Assembly (NCBI GenBank): GCA_023105745.1
Contig: JALGQZ010000009.1
Location: 33,470,409-33,534,408 of the forward strand
Length of the DNA: 64,000 bases
Direction of reading: 5' to 3'
Origin: Austropuccinia psidii
Taxonomy: Eukaryota; Basidiomycota; Pucciniomycetes; Pucciniales; Sphaerophragmiaceae
In this document: positions 1 through 11,357 of the stretch, in pieces
Numbering within the stretch: position 1 is the first letter of the stretch
Layout of the letters: each line of letters begins with the position of its first letter
Made by a program: the position numbers and the translations under genes
The notes under the pieces: generated by a model
Database searches by the model: none
What the model was told of the DNA's origin: nothing
Seen by the model: the letters and a program-made list of their open reading frames with translations, nothing else

Positions 1-868
1 TAATGATGGAAATCAAATAAACAACACAAATCATCCCCCGGATGAAAGTCCCAAGATCGGAGGTGTAACCAATCATCATGAAACAATTGTTCAAAGTCAA
101 AATTTGGGCACTCAGCAAGTAACTGCCCTGCCCAATTAAATTATTAATAAAGCAACTAAAAGAACAGTGGCTGAGGATGAAATTTTACAGACCCATCAAT
201 GGATTCTGCTTCTTGCTCACTACCTCTAAATCCAAGTCATTCATGCATGATAGTTATATTGGAAAATGAAAACAAATTTGATTACATTCTAATGTCATAT
301 CATGTATTCAAAAGGGAAGATTGGATCAAATTTAATCCACTCATTAAAAAGACCTTCATGAAGCACAAATCACTTGTCCCAAAGGATGGATTTCTGAAAA
401 AGCTCCAATGTGGGATTTTCTACAAGAGTGGTAGGAAAATAAGAATTAAAGAGTGGCTTTAAGAGCTTCATAAAGCTGGTAAAGCGGCTTTCAGAAATAT
501 TGTATTGGTTATCTAGCTAATTTCATTGTTTCTATTGGCTTGTATATGTTTTCAACAAAATCTGAGGAGGTGTTACTCTATGAGACAATTTGGAATTTGC
601 CATTATTTCAAAATGTCATTTCCATACCAGCTGGTTTACCCAAAAGGCTCCATGCACTGTATCTATTGGTACACAATCTTCTTCAACCAAGTAAACATCA
701 AAAGCAGTGAGTTTCAAATATTTTATTTGAAGCCATTGAGCTTTATATGGATGATCAGAAGCCTCTGTTTACATTCAATATTCCTAATTCAACTTCTAGT
801 AATTATTTTTCTGTGGAGATTAGTGCGATGCAATATTTGGGCTCATGTTTGAATGTTAACAAGGTTCC
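1..868 (+). pseudogene. Unrecognised coding remnant, part 1
   Basis: I do not recognise this protein. One frame is open for 87 codons at 199-462, then a different frame reads nearly uninterrupted from about 483 to 868, with one TGA at 708-710. That second stretch looks like real protein sequence (hydrophobic, Leu/Tyr-rich, well-formed blocks), so I read the two as pieces of one decayed gene with a frameshift near 470. The gene is cut at 868 by a family C solo LTR; because the LTR duplicated GTTCC, the same reading can be followed on the far side from 4259. No Pfam-type motif is visible. It could be a host gene copy or an ORF of an unrecognised transposon. Coding origin is likely; function unknown. 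Confidence 0.45.
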
Positions 869-1636
869 TGTCAGCCTGTGACTCAAAACCAGAGCACAAG
901 CATGACAGCCAAAGACCATAAACCAATGGTAAAGCCATAATACTACCAATACATGGAGCTGAGCCAAATTAACTCAAAATATATCAAAAGAAAGAGGAAA
1001 TTCACCTCTTTCCACATATACAAGTCCCATCATCATACGAAAAAGAATAACAAAGTTATTTCTGAGCATAAACCTTAATTTTCACCTCTCATCTGAAATC
1101 CAGAGGAAGAAGATTAACCCCATCAAATGGGTATTAAAATTGAAGCTGTAAGTCAGGGTTATCCAATGGTACTAGTCAAACTTAGCTAGCACCAGAATTA
1201 CAGAAGTTGTGACCAAAATAAGGTCAAATAAGGGTGATCAAAATATTCACCTCTCATCTAACTTCTACAGCTTTAGTGTGAGATACCTAAAGTGGGGTCG
1301 TTTTGGAAAGAGCAAAATTAGGGCTATAAAATGATGCCATCCATTTCCACATATTGTATGCACAAAAAAAGATATGGAGCAAACAAGCTACATACAGTTT
1401 TTGGACAAATCAGGAATGTGTACAAGAAAACCTGTACATGGCATGACTGTGCTATATTTAATGATAGCCATACCAAATGAGGTACCACTGTGTAGATCAC
1501 ATCCAGGGCTACACAATTAACCAATTTTGAGCTCAATAACTTAAAAACTGACAAAGGTATAGCAGCTTTGAGGTTGAAATCCCACAGTTTGGACAATACA
1601 CCTTTACTGTGGGATACTATCCCATAAGTATGATTA

Positions 1637-3623
1637 TGTAAGGTTTGACTATGAAGAAATAAGTAAAGATTACTAATATTTTACTTGTTGTACTATGAAT
1701 GTCCTTATAAATGAAATGAATAAGATAAAAATAATTATAATAATAAAGCATTATTATAATTATGGCGTAAAGATAATTATATTATTGAATAAATATAATA
1801 ATATAATTTATATTATGAAAAAATAATATAATAAATAAATATATTAATATAAGATAATTAATATATTTAAAAGCACTTTATTTTGTTGCCAACAAATAAT
1901 AAAGGCATAAAAAATTGTTTCTATTAATAAAATACAATTAATAACAATAATATTACTAATATTAAAGTTATGAATTAATATAAATACTATTTGAATTAAT
2001 TGTAGAATTATTTAAAGTAATAATAGAGAGAAAATTATTATAACAAGAAGAAAGAACCTACTTTTAATACTTAATATGATAATTTTGAATAATTTCATGC
2101 CAAAAAATGGAAATAAAAACTTTTTAAATTGTATTTACAATAAATTTTAAGAAAAATTACAAATATTCTTAATTTTATGTGGAGTTGAGGTTTTTAAGAG
2201 AATTTTAAAGAAAAAAGTTAAATAAAAATAATGATCACATCAAATATTATGATTATAATAAGATTATCTTTGGTCTTTGATAATATAAGATTTATATATA
2301 TAAAGAATAAATAAATTACCTTTTGATTTAAATATTTTAGTGTTTTGTAAGCGTCTGAGGGGAAAACAGAGTAAAAAGAGCTCTATTTATAGTAAATACC
2401 TCCATCCTAGAGTCCAGAAGGCTTCCAGTAGACGTTTACTGATTCTTTCTACTAGAATTAATCAATAATTTAAGGTTTGGTGATGATTACATCATGATCA
2501 AACCATCTTACCTCATAATTACACCATTATTTAGAGTTATCACTATAACTCTAGGTTTGATCAGATCATAGGCTTGGAAGAAGCCTAAAATTTGTGGATT
2601 TTATTAGTATTAGTCATATTGTAATAGTATTCACCAGTTTTATCACTTATATGACTGATAAATCTAAAATAAGATTACAGTGAGTGATCTTAAATGATCA
2701 AATTTAAGCTTAAGCTTTGATCATTAAGAAATTTTAATTTTTACATGCTACAGCTATTCTGAGAATGGATTATGATCTCCTGGCATGTCCTCATTACACT
2801 GCCAAGAGAATTTTATTACATAATCAAAACTCTATTTTTGATGATTTTTCTTGTAACTCATCTTTCCTGTTGAAATCTAATATTTTAAGCTTCAAACCAT
2901 GATTTCAAGCAGTTATACCTTGAATATTTTAATGAAAAAAAATTATTCTTCACGAATGAGCTAGTAGAGTCTGACTGTCTACTTTTTTTTAAGTTTGGAC
3001 CACTTTCACAACAAAGTGGTCAACAGCTCTATTGATTTTAATCAATAATGCATTACAGGTTTTAACCTTTTTTATAGCTTATGAGATGAAGTTCATTTTG
3101 GTGTTCCTACAGTAATTAAGTGGTGATTTTATTTTTGGTTTATCACTCTATCATGTATATTTCAAAAGATATTAGCTAGAATCCTTGAATATATGTGTTG
3201 ACCGAAAAAGTACATATATTCAGCTTAACTCCTTAAGTATTGACTTTGGAGATTAGCTTCTTAATTGTTTTATGTGTAGAAGTCTATAGGGAATCTAATG
3301 GTACAGTTTATTTTACTTGTTGTTTCATTGGTATTTGAAATAAGTAAGGATTACTGTTTTTTATAAGGTGTTATTACTTATAACTCATTAAATATTGACT
3401 TTCCAGATATTCCATAAAAATGGTATATGTGTATTTTACCATGAGGAATACAATGTTGTAACTTATTTCACATGTTTATCCATTTATTTTTAAGTTAAAC
3501 CAGGTTTTATTCCTATTTATGGCAGTTTTGTAGTTTAAAGGGAATTATTATTTTTAAGGTATAATTATTTTAAATATTTCTTGTGACCTTTCTGGGTATG
3601 TGGTCATATCTCAAAGTTTCACA
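1637..3623 (-). mobile_element. Family B gypsy solo LTR nested in the C LTR
   Basis: A 1,987-bp LTR beginning TGTAAGG and ending TTTCACA on the plus strand, i.e. minus orientation. It is flanked by a perfect duplication GATTA (1632-1636 and 3624-3628), and the C LTR sequence resumes exactly after it. Three more copies occur in this window (27,107; 33,670; 58,049). The last is attached to a gypsy polypurine tract and integrase, which identifies B as an LTR. The first ~450 bp on this strand are extremely AT-rich with runs of TTATTATAAT type. Confidence 0.93.
2384..2391 (-). promoter_or_regulatory. TATA box of the B LTR
   Basis: TATAAATA on the minus strand inside the sequence TTTACTATAAATAGAGCT. 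The same block is present in the B LTRs at 28,658 and 58,768 and slightly altered at 45,954, so it is conserved between diverged copies and is the likely RNA polymerase II start region of the LTR. Confidence 0.7.
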
Positions 3624-4253
3624 GATTATGAGGTGTAAAACAGACAAAGAAGCTTGTTTATACTCCAATACATCATAGTTAAGTCAAGTACGGAGGTCCA
3701 TACAGCTTCTGACGCGTCAGAAGCACCAGAACACACCTGTAAGCTCCATTAACGAAAATTTTCACCCTGTATAGGGTAAAAATGACCACTTGTGGCTCTA
3801 AAGCCACATTTCCACCCAATAACAGTCTGTATTGAGTGTATAGAACCACAAACCAGCCCACAGTAGTGAAAGATTTCACTCTGTGGTCGTGTGCAGAGGT
3901 AAACCACCTCCCACTACCCCAGAACAAGATAAAAGGAGGCTTTTCCTCACCAGGAGGCTAATATAGCATCCTATTCTTAATATTCTTACATGGTATAGCT
4001 TCTTAAAAGAAGTGGTACCCTTAGAATTTAACAGGTTATAATTATAAGTTGTAATTACTGTAGGGTTTGTTATTGTAAACCAACAGGAAAACACTGCACC
4101 CAGGGCTATTAGCAGAACTCACCATCACTAAATTATTTTAGTATAGCCCTTTTACTCATATTATCACTTTAATATCATCATTAGTTTCGTGTCACACTCA
4201 GAGTTATAGCTTTTATGATAATTTTGAAGCTATATCATAGAGTCACTCTGACA

Positions 4254-5030
4254 GTTCCACTAGCCCCACAAAGAAATTAACATCAAGAAGTTACTAGTAT
4301 TATATAAAAAGGAATCTTAAAGCCTACTTTGACTGGCTTGGTTGAGAATATCCTCAAGCTAATGATTGCATTTAATTTGGTCCAGGTGCATACTAAGGTT
4401 GATTCCAAAACTACTCAGAAAATTGGAAAGCAATTAGTAAAGCAGGGCCAGATCCTTTGCAAGCTTTGGTGACAATTCAAGATCAGATGAAGGCTGGAAG
4501 GCCATGCTAAAATATGATTGAAGAATTCCTTACAGGGGTGTATGTGGACTTTTGGTGTGCTCAGCTGATTACTGAATTAGTTTGGCCAAAAAGACCCTTC
4601 ATCTTCTGGAAATTAAATCAATCTTAAAGAGAAAAGAATACTTACCGGCTGAAGAGATTTTGAAGTACACAAACAAGTATAAATGTGAAATAATTCATGA
4701 GAGATTTTTCTCAAATCATTCATATTCACCAATGTGCCCAAGCAAATACCACCTTACAGAATATTCAGCTTTGGATTTTAGTGAAGCATGGCAACAAGAA
4801 ACCCATTGGAGTCTAATTTAATAATGAACTTACCCTCAAAGTTTGTTATTGACAAAGCCATTCAAAAGTTTTAAAAGAGCCTTTGTATCATATTAATTAT
4901 TATCACCTGTTTCCCGCAATTCATAACTATTGAGTGCAAAATATGTTTACTGTGTTGAGCCATGAATTTGAACAGCTTTGTGCCAAGCCTCTTATAAGAT
5001 TAACCAGTGTGTTTTTTTCACCTTAGTGCA
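4254..5030 (+). pseudogene. Unrecognised coding remnant, part 2
   Basis: Coding signal resumes directly after the C solo LTR. From about 4439 one frame reads through to 4590 with a single TAA, and after a frameshift in the A-run near 4590 the next frame is open to 4821 (ORF 4582-4821, ending in TAA). Further in-frame protein-like blocks continue to about 5030. The text is rich in Trp, Tyr and Cys and does not resemble the gypsy or copia proteins elsewhere in the window. I infer that it belongs to the gene started at 1-868. Family unknown. Confidence 0.4.
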
Positions 5031-5054
5031 ACAAAAGTGGCAGGAAACAACTTG

Positions 5055-5335
5055 ATGCCAAAATTATCACAATAGCAAGTAGTTGTTCTTATTTGAAATT
5101 TACAAAAAAATAGAAATATATGAGAGAAGTGATGCCAGGGACTTTCTGTGGGGCTTAAACCCACGGATCCTACCTTTTCCACAAAGAAAGAATGAGTTGG
5201 ATTTGGTTTGCGGAAGATATTTTTACCAACCACCCAGGGGTACCTGGGTGAGTCTGTCCAGTGCCAAGGATTGAAAACACAGCCTCTCAATCAGTTTGAG
5301 AAGCAGAAGCTCTAACCATTACACTACAGTGAAAT
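5055..5335 (-). mobile_element. Candidate tRNA-derived SINE
   Basis: On the minus strand the segment starts with a tRNA-like head. An A box TAGTGTAATGG (within 5309-5325) fits the TRGYNNARNNGG consensus, and a degraded B box GTTTTCAATCC lies at 5268-5278, about 31 nt further on, the spacing found in tRNA genes. Between them is a possible anticodon-like stem (CTTCTCA paired with TGAGAGG). The head is followed by about 180 bp unrelated to tRNA and a T-rich tail near 5060-5110. The B-box differences (CG to TC) fit decay. No target duplication could be settled by eye, and no second copy is in the window. Confidence 0.45.
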
Positions 5336-5376
5336 AGGTGATGTAGCGTGGACTGCCTTGTGCTGACATAATATTT

Positions 5377-5601
5377 TTGTCTCTCATGTTAAAAGTTTTA
5401 TTTTGTTGGTATAAGGAGGGAAAACTAGAACTACTTGATGTTCCAGAAGCTTTACCCCACATCAGGACATTAATAGAAGAAACAAGGATATTTGAACATA
5501 TGAAAACCTACCTAAAGAAGGTGGAAGGAATCAATATTCAAAGGAAGGGAAGCAAAGTTGAAACAAATGTCCACAGGGAGAAGCACGCCAAAAGAAATTA
5601 A
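5377..5601 (+). pseudogene. Unrecognised coding remnant, part 3
   Basis: A 74-codon open stretch with a basic, Lys/Glu-rich C-terminal half that ends in TAA. It lies just beyond the SINE candidate and in the same direction as the remnants at 1-868 and 4254-5030, so it may be the C-terminal end of that gene. No domain is recognised. Confidence 0.3.
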
Positions 5602-6509
5602 TCTCTTTAAACAAAAGATAAGGTAATGCAAAGATAAATATTGCAAAGACAACTTTGCCCTGGAAATGGCACACTAAGACAGTTCAACAAAAAGAAAAGC
5701 ACAAACAAAACCCTAAACCAAATTAAAAAAAGAAATAGTCAAATTTGAAATATATTGAACTTGAAAAAAACCCTGCTTTCTCAACCACTTTATCAACTGC
5801 TATGATCAATGTCACAAAGCACAAAACCATCTTTGTTTTGGACATCAATCTTTGGATAAAGTTAAGCCAGATTTATATCTTAATTATTCCTTTCAGGATG
5901 TGAGAATTTACTTATTTATAAAACTTTCCAAAGGCATATAATTTTTTCTTGGCTGAAATTGTACCAGTGCACAGTATGTTCTGTTTTTTTATCAAAAAAT
6001 GTGTCCTATGTTTTCCTTTTTCCATTGATGATGTTATTACACCTTTCAATAATTCTGTGGTACACCTTTTACTAATTATTGTTTATTTGTTTGTTGAATG
6101 GCACTTACATGGATTCTTCATACACTATCCAAGGTCCTCACCAACATTTAAGTACATGAGTTCTTCTGCTTCACTCCTTTTCTCACCCCACTCAGCAACC
6201 TCCATGCTGATCAACACACATTTGATTTTTTTGATCATTTACTTGGCCTGTGCAATTTTTAATCTTACTTTTTATTGTATTTTAATTTTCCTATCACTAT
6301 TGCTTCTTTTACATCTTATAGCTAATGTCTTTGCTTCCACATTGCTTCTAGTTCAGATTCTTCCCTTTCTCCACTTTTTCCCCCTAGATAACCACACATT
6401 TTCTTATATCTATATCCCTGTTTTACTGAAATTTTGCTATGAATCCCACAGTAAATAGACCTTACTCACAAAACACACCTTTACAAAAGAAATCTCAATC
6501 TTAACAGAT
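5602..6509. other. No gene seen
   Basis: AT-rich spacer between the unrecognised remnant and the G-family gene. It holds a 169-codon open stretch (5949-6458) made almost only of hydrophobic residues read from pyrimidine-rich DNA. That is the expected composition of a chance ORF here, and it shows no motif. Confidence 0.5.
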
Positions 6510-7767
6510 TACTGATCTTCAGCTACTTGAAAGTATGGAAAAAGCCTTTGAATACTTATTAGCTAAAATACAGGACTTCTAACTACAAACTAAACCAACC
6601 TTGAAAGAAAATTTGGGAAAGAAATCTAAAGAATCAACTCATTTCCAAACAGTTTCTACACCTTTGCCAGCCACCACACCTAAATGTCATCCAAATCAAC
6701 TTCAGATGGCTGAAGTTCCAGAAGCGTTTATGAAGACTAAGGTAGGTTTCTGATGGTTTTTTTAACAGAGCATTAGGTTTCAGAAGCCTAATGATATTTT
6801 TTGTCTGATAGGAGGCATTCTATGTCCATATAGAAATACTGTGGGGCCTTATATACCAAAGATCAGTCCCCATTGCTCCTAATTATGACTTACTAAGAGA
6901 ATTCAATTAAAGGTTTTCCTTTGATAAATAAATCAAGAATGTCATTGAAAGCAGTAAAACAATGCCATTGCTGCCAAATTCAGAAATCATTACACTTAGA
7001 GGTACCACAGCTGGCAGGAAGAAAGTGGGCCAAGGAATCATCAACACAAAATAATTTTATATTCAATATATTCAAGCGTTTCTTGCAAAACTTGGGATAT
7101 GCCAATGGGCCCATGAATTGAGCAATGAAAGTGATACACTCTATAAAACGCTGTGTTGGATTAGTTTAATTCAATATTTTTGTCAAATAGCTGTTGCACG
7201 AGCCTATGAATACATGAATATTAACCCAAAATTTTTGAAAATTATTCATCTACTTTAAGAATCCTACAAACACTTTGTTTATTAGATCATGGCTCAAAGG
7301 TTTGGAAGAGAGGTAATCAAAACTGGAATATTTGAGAAAGATGAAGAAAGGAAAGCAATTTTGAGAGCTAGAAAAAGATTAAGTTGATAAGTTAGTGTAA
7401 ATTTCACATAACTTCACACCTTGTTAATATTGTTTGTTTTACAGTTGAGTGATACTCATTATCATTTTTTGTTTTTCTCATAGGTTCCCAAACAATACTT
7501 AAAGATTTTAGCAAAAACAGAGGTGCATAGTGACGGCAAGTATGATAGCGAGAAAAATATTAATTTAATCAAACCATTGAATTTTTGATCAAAACAGGCA
7601 ACTGGCTTCATGTGGAGAGTTGAAAAAGAGATCTCCAAAGCTGAACAGGAAAGTGGCAGACAATCGCAAAGGCGCATCTGCAAGGAGCCATTGGAACCTA
7701 TGGAGTCAATATGAAAAAGGGTGCCTAAGGGACTCCCAATTGACTTTCAAAATTATGGGTGGTTCAA
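6510..7767 (+). pseudogene. G-family uncharacterised basidiomycete protein, N-terminal and middle part
   Basis: A decayed gene of a protein family that, from memory, is present in many copies in Basidiomycota and has no assigned function. Visible blocks in order: a short coiled-coil-like N terminus (about 6510-6590), a Pro/Thr stretch, a V-H-I-E-I-L-W-G-L block after 6812, an I-Q-Y-I-Q-A-F-L-A-K-L-G block, an A-Y-E-Y-M-N block (near 7205), and K-G-L-P-I-D-F just before the break. Two likely introns, 6742-6811 (GT..AG, 70 bp, frame maintained) and about 7391-7483, support a real former gene. Several stops and frameshifts show it is dead. A Ty1/copia element cuts it at 7767; the C-terminal part resumes at 14,115. 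Confidence 0.6.
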
Positions 7768-8172
7768 TGAATTTCACAACAATGAAAATCAATGCTGAGT
7801 ACATTAGTCAATGTTCTCAGTAAAACAGCACTTAATACTCAGTGCTGAGGATATAATTCACGAGTTGAAATGGAAGGTAATGGGAGCAAGGAAAACTCAT
7901 CTACTCAGTGAAGTATGTAATAATCAAGTACAGAATGTATATAAGAAAGCTCTCACTAGAGAAGTTGTATTTTTCTTATTCATCCATTCTGTTCATATTC
8001 TTTGTACTCACTTCTATTTCAAACTTCTACGTGTGTTTGTCTGCTTTGTACTAAAAGGTGATAAGTGTATTAAAATTATCATAATTGGCAGGTGTGTTTG
8101 TCTGCTTTGTACTCAAATGTGATAAGTGTATTCACATTATCACACTTGCCAGTTACTTGGTCTTGTTTCTTA
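7768..8172 (+). repeat. Copia 5' LTR with 61-bp tandem duplication
   Basis: 405 bp, against 344 bp in the 3' LTR. The 61-bp excess is a tandem duplication of the block GTGTGTTTGTCTGCTTTGTACT..., seen twice at about 8031-8150 and once in the 3' LTR. The last two bases are TA instead of CA. The half-tRNA primer site starts at the next base. Confidence 0.88.
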
Positions 8173-8186
8173 GGTTATGGGCCCAG
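8173..8186 (+). promoter_or_regulatory. Copia primer binding site (initiator-Met half-tRNA type)
   Basis: GGTTATGGGCCCAG follows the 5' LTR directly. This is complementary to the anticodon-arm region of initiator methionine tRNA (which contains CTGGGCCCATAACC), the internal primer arrangement known for Drosophila copia, where a tRNA fragment and not the 3' CCA end primes minus-strand synthesis. The position and the 14-base match are seen here; tRNA use is inferred. Confidence 0.85.
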
Positions 8187-8259
8187 AGGACACAAAATAA
8201 ACTAGTCAATAATGTCTGAATAAATTCTGCCACAAAGAAACATTAATACAAGCATATAT

Positions 8260-9779
8260 TATGGAAATGGATATTCTAGAATGTATTCTTTCAAATCCAG
8301 AACCACTTCAGGACACTGCTAAACAAGCTGAGGTTGTTTGAAAGAGACAAAAACAAGCTGGTATTTTAATTTGAAGTATGGGAATTTTAAATTGTCAACG
8401 ATTTCTTTCAATCATCAATGAAGAAAATCCATATTGTATATGGCACAAGCTATCAATGCATTTTACTTCCAACTCTGTGGACAATTAAACAAGAGTATTT
8501 CTTGATTTTTTAGCATTGAAATAAGAAGGAAATCTTGAGGAATTTATCACGAATATCACTCAACTTCTTGGAAAAGTAGCTTTGGTTGGTATTGTTATTG
8601 GAACTCCTGGAGAAATTGAAGAATCTCTTATGGCTGAAGTTATTGTTAGTAAACTGAGTACAACATATAATTACACCAAAGAGATTTTACAATCACAACA
8701 ACCACTCAATATACCAAAAGTCATTGAATACCTTGAAAGGCGTCAAATGGATTTCTCAGAATCTGTTGGAATTAAGGAAGAACAGGCGTTTGTTACTTGA
8801 AGTCCAAATTATTCCAACAATAAACAAAAGAAAAAATCAAAGAAGAAGACATACACTAAATTTACTAATGGACAACATAATCCAAAAACAAAGCATTCTG
8901 CTTCTGAATGTCGTGGATTAAAAAAGAAGTACATCAAAGTCAATAAAGCCATCAAAGAAGATAGTAATTTTTCATCAACAAAAGAAGATTCTCCAACTGT
9001 TCAATTTTCTTTTAATGCTATTTCTCTGGTTAATGAAATTATTGCTGATAGTGGTTGTTATCATCATATGACCCCTTGAAAATCACTTTTTTGTAATTAT
9101 GAAGAACTTCATTCTACAATAACAGTAGCCAATGGGGAACAAACCAGATAGTTGGAAGAGGATTTATTACCATTCTATCAAATGGAATGTACACCAATCT
9201 TCACTGTTTTCATGTTCCTTTACTCACAGCCACACTTATAAGTGTTGGAAAATTATGTAATGATGGTTTCAAATTTAGAATGAATAATCAAAATTGTTTT
9301 GAATTCCATCATCAAAGCGGACTTCAATTGAAAGGTCAAATCCTCAATAAAACTTTCTATATTAATGGAAAACGTATCAGTAAGCCAAAAAGATCAATAA
9401 TATCCACAGGTATTCCACAAGTTGTTAATCCTGAGCTTCTGCATGCTAGAGCCAGTCACCCCAGTGTCAAAATACTTCACCAACTGTTCAAAATAAAAAC
9501 CAATTCCATAAATCTTGAAGCTTGTGCTTTGTCCAAATACCATTGACTTCCTTATTCTGGTATATTTACAAAAGCACTTCAACATCTGGAGTATATTAAT
9601 ATGGAATTGAGTGGTAGGATCTCCCCATCAACATTAGGGGGTGCACAGTATTATTTCAAAATCACCAATCAGTTCACTTCTTATAAACACGTTTATCTCT
9701 TAAAATTGAAATCTGAAGCCTTCAAATATTTTAAAAGTTTTTGTTTACAAGTGTGTTTGAAATTCAAAGCCTATCTCAT
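8260..9779 (+). pseudogene. Copia gag, protease and integrase N-terminal part
   Basis: Gag begins near 8260 and reads through several stops; a clean part lies at 8582-8800. A zinc-knuckle-like H-N-P-K-T-K-H-S-A-S-E-C block (near 8865-8910) has lost its first cysteines. The aspartic protease motif A-D-S-G-C is intact, with Asp at 9047-9049. The integrase zinc region and start of the core follow. The first catalytic Asp is replaced by Glu (M-E-L, codon 9604-9606). Coding is cut at 9779 by the family F LTR. Removing that LTR and one copy of CTCAT restores the frame into the D-N-G-G-E-F block at about 11,370. Confidence 0.85.
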
Positions 9780-11352
9780 TGTCACAACCACAAAGAATCA
9801 CCCTCCTCAATTGGTGTTGCGTCAATCCCAGCCTGAAACCAAGTTGGGGCCCATTGGTCACACCATATATTTTATGGCTAATTGGCACCCTCTGGTGCTC
9901 TATTGCCTTTTGGTTATAACACCTTTTCCCCTGGCCATATCCTGCCATCATTGGCCTCCCTGGCCAACCCCCAGGCCTTTATCTTTGTTTGGGGCCTGGG
10001 GGTCCTTTCAGTCTTCCAGGGGTCTATGGACCCTCTAGCCACCATCAGGCGTCTTGGCCCAACTGCTTATATTAGGGGGGTTTTGGGCCATTTAGGCCCC
10101 CTACAGCTTCTGCGGTCTGTGGTCCGTGGGCCCTTTAGGCCCCTTCTGGCCTAATCCAATGAAGCCAAAAGGGGACAAAGGGGGCAGTCCACTAGCCCTC
10201 AAACCACAAGTGGCCCCCCCTAAGCCAGTTTTTGACCATGGACCCAAATCCACCATTTTGACCAAGAACCCAAAGGATCACCTGTGGCCCATTTTAAGCC
10301 ATGGCCTCTGGTAGCCCCCAGAGGCCACCAGCCCAGCTCAAATCCACTCTTTCCCTCAACTCAAGGGGAAGATTTCCCATTCCTCCATGCACCCCGTACT
10401 CAAGGATGCAGGAGTGGTGCATATATGGTATTATATACCATTATGCACCATTTTTGCTCAGCAATCCAATTGTTATGTTTTCAGGACCCAATTCCATGAT
10501 CCCAAATCAAGGTCTCAAAATACATAACCAACTTTTAAGGAGGACTCTTAAGCTCATCAGTCTGGCAATCCATGGTGGCTATCGGAAGACCATTCCAGGA
10601 CCCCAACCACCTGGCCCTGCAGGAGTTGGGTTGGCAATTCTTTCAGGATTATTCCAAGGGCCATTCTCAGAGGCTATTCATCATTAAATCAGTTTTCAAG
10701 GCAGAAAGTACTTCTATACTCCTTGGACAACTCAATTGGTCCATACAGGCAGCAATCAATCATACCTGTATGTCCTTGGCCCAATTGGGCCTATTCATAT
10801 TCCACTGTGGGAATTAAATCACACAGTTCAAGTCTCAAGATGGCCATAACTGTATTGAACCAATTCAGACAATACAGCTGGATGATTCACCTTCCAGGAT
10901 CAGCCTCTCAGTTTTTCACATATACTGGCCACCTTTCATCACCTGGGGACTTTTTCCCCCAGTTAATTAATATATTGGATTTATTTTTATCCTTATTTTC
11001 TTTTACCTTATTAAAGTAAATACTGATAATCTTAAGTCAGTCATTTGCAAATTTTCTTCTTTGCCTTTCAGTGGATATTGGTGGTAATATCCTTTACTAA
11101 TTCCATTGTTCTTTCTGGAAGGTTGAAACAGTGAATTGAGGATTCATTTCGTTGGCTCTTTGGCTTTTGGCTTCTTATTATCCTGGCAATTGGCTTCCTT
11201 TTCTTTTATCTTTGGCATATTTGTCTTTACCCTTTTTATTCTTCTTTTAAGAAATATATTCTTTTATTCCTTTATTCTTTTGGAGCCCTCCAAGTGAGTT
11301 CTTGATTCCTGAGTGACATGCCACTCTTGCACCCATAAGAGCCCCTGTTACA
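9780..11352 (+). mobile_element. Family F solo LTR inserted in copia integrase
   Basis: A 1,573-bp LTR starting TGTCACAACC and ending CCTGTTACA, with a perfect 5-bp duplication CTCAT (9775-9779 and 11,353-11,357). Other copies lie at 23,572, 26,326 and the window end. It is much more GC-rich than its surroundings between about 9830 and 10,400 (runs such as TTAGGCCCC and GGGCCC), and it holds a 36-bp imperfect palindrome at 10,415-10,450. No internal coding region of family F is present in the window, so its superfamily is not known; the 5-bp duplication and TG..CA ends indicate an LTR retrotransposon. Confidence 0.9.
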
Positions 11353-11357
11353 CTCAT

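Larger units (their letters stand above)
869..4253 (+). mobile_element. Family C gypsy solo LTR, interrupted by a B LTR
   Basis: Starts TGTCAGCCTGTGACTC and ends CCTGACA-like (CTCTGACA), the same termini as the LTRs of the intact element at 34,131-43,810, here in plus orientation. Without the nested B LTR it is about 1,393 bp, against 1,431 bp for the intact copies. A perfect 5-bp target duplication GTTCC flanks it (864-868 and 4254-4258), so it is a true solo LTR left by recombination. A GATAAAAGGAGG TATA-like block near 3930 matches the same block in the other C LTRs. It is inserted in an unrecognised coding remnant. Confidence 0.93.

Noticed and set aside
5018..5290. 90-codon minus-strand ORF
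   Set aside because: Coincides with the SINE candidate; explained by the tRNA-like head and body, no protein motif.
5268..5330. A functional tRNA gene
   Set aside because: A box is good but the B box, acceptor stem and anticodon loop are not tRNA-like; better explained as a SINE head or tRNA relic.
5949..6458. 169-codon open frame with mostly hydrophobic residues
   Set aside because: Low-complexity text from T-rich DNA, no motif, no signal of a real start or neighbour; most likely chance.
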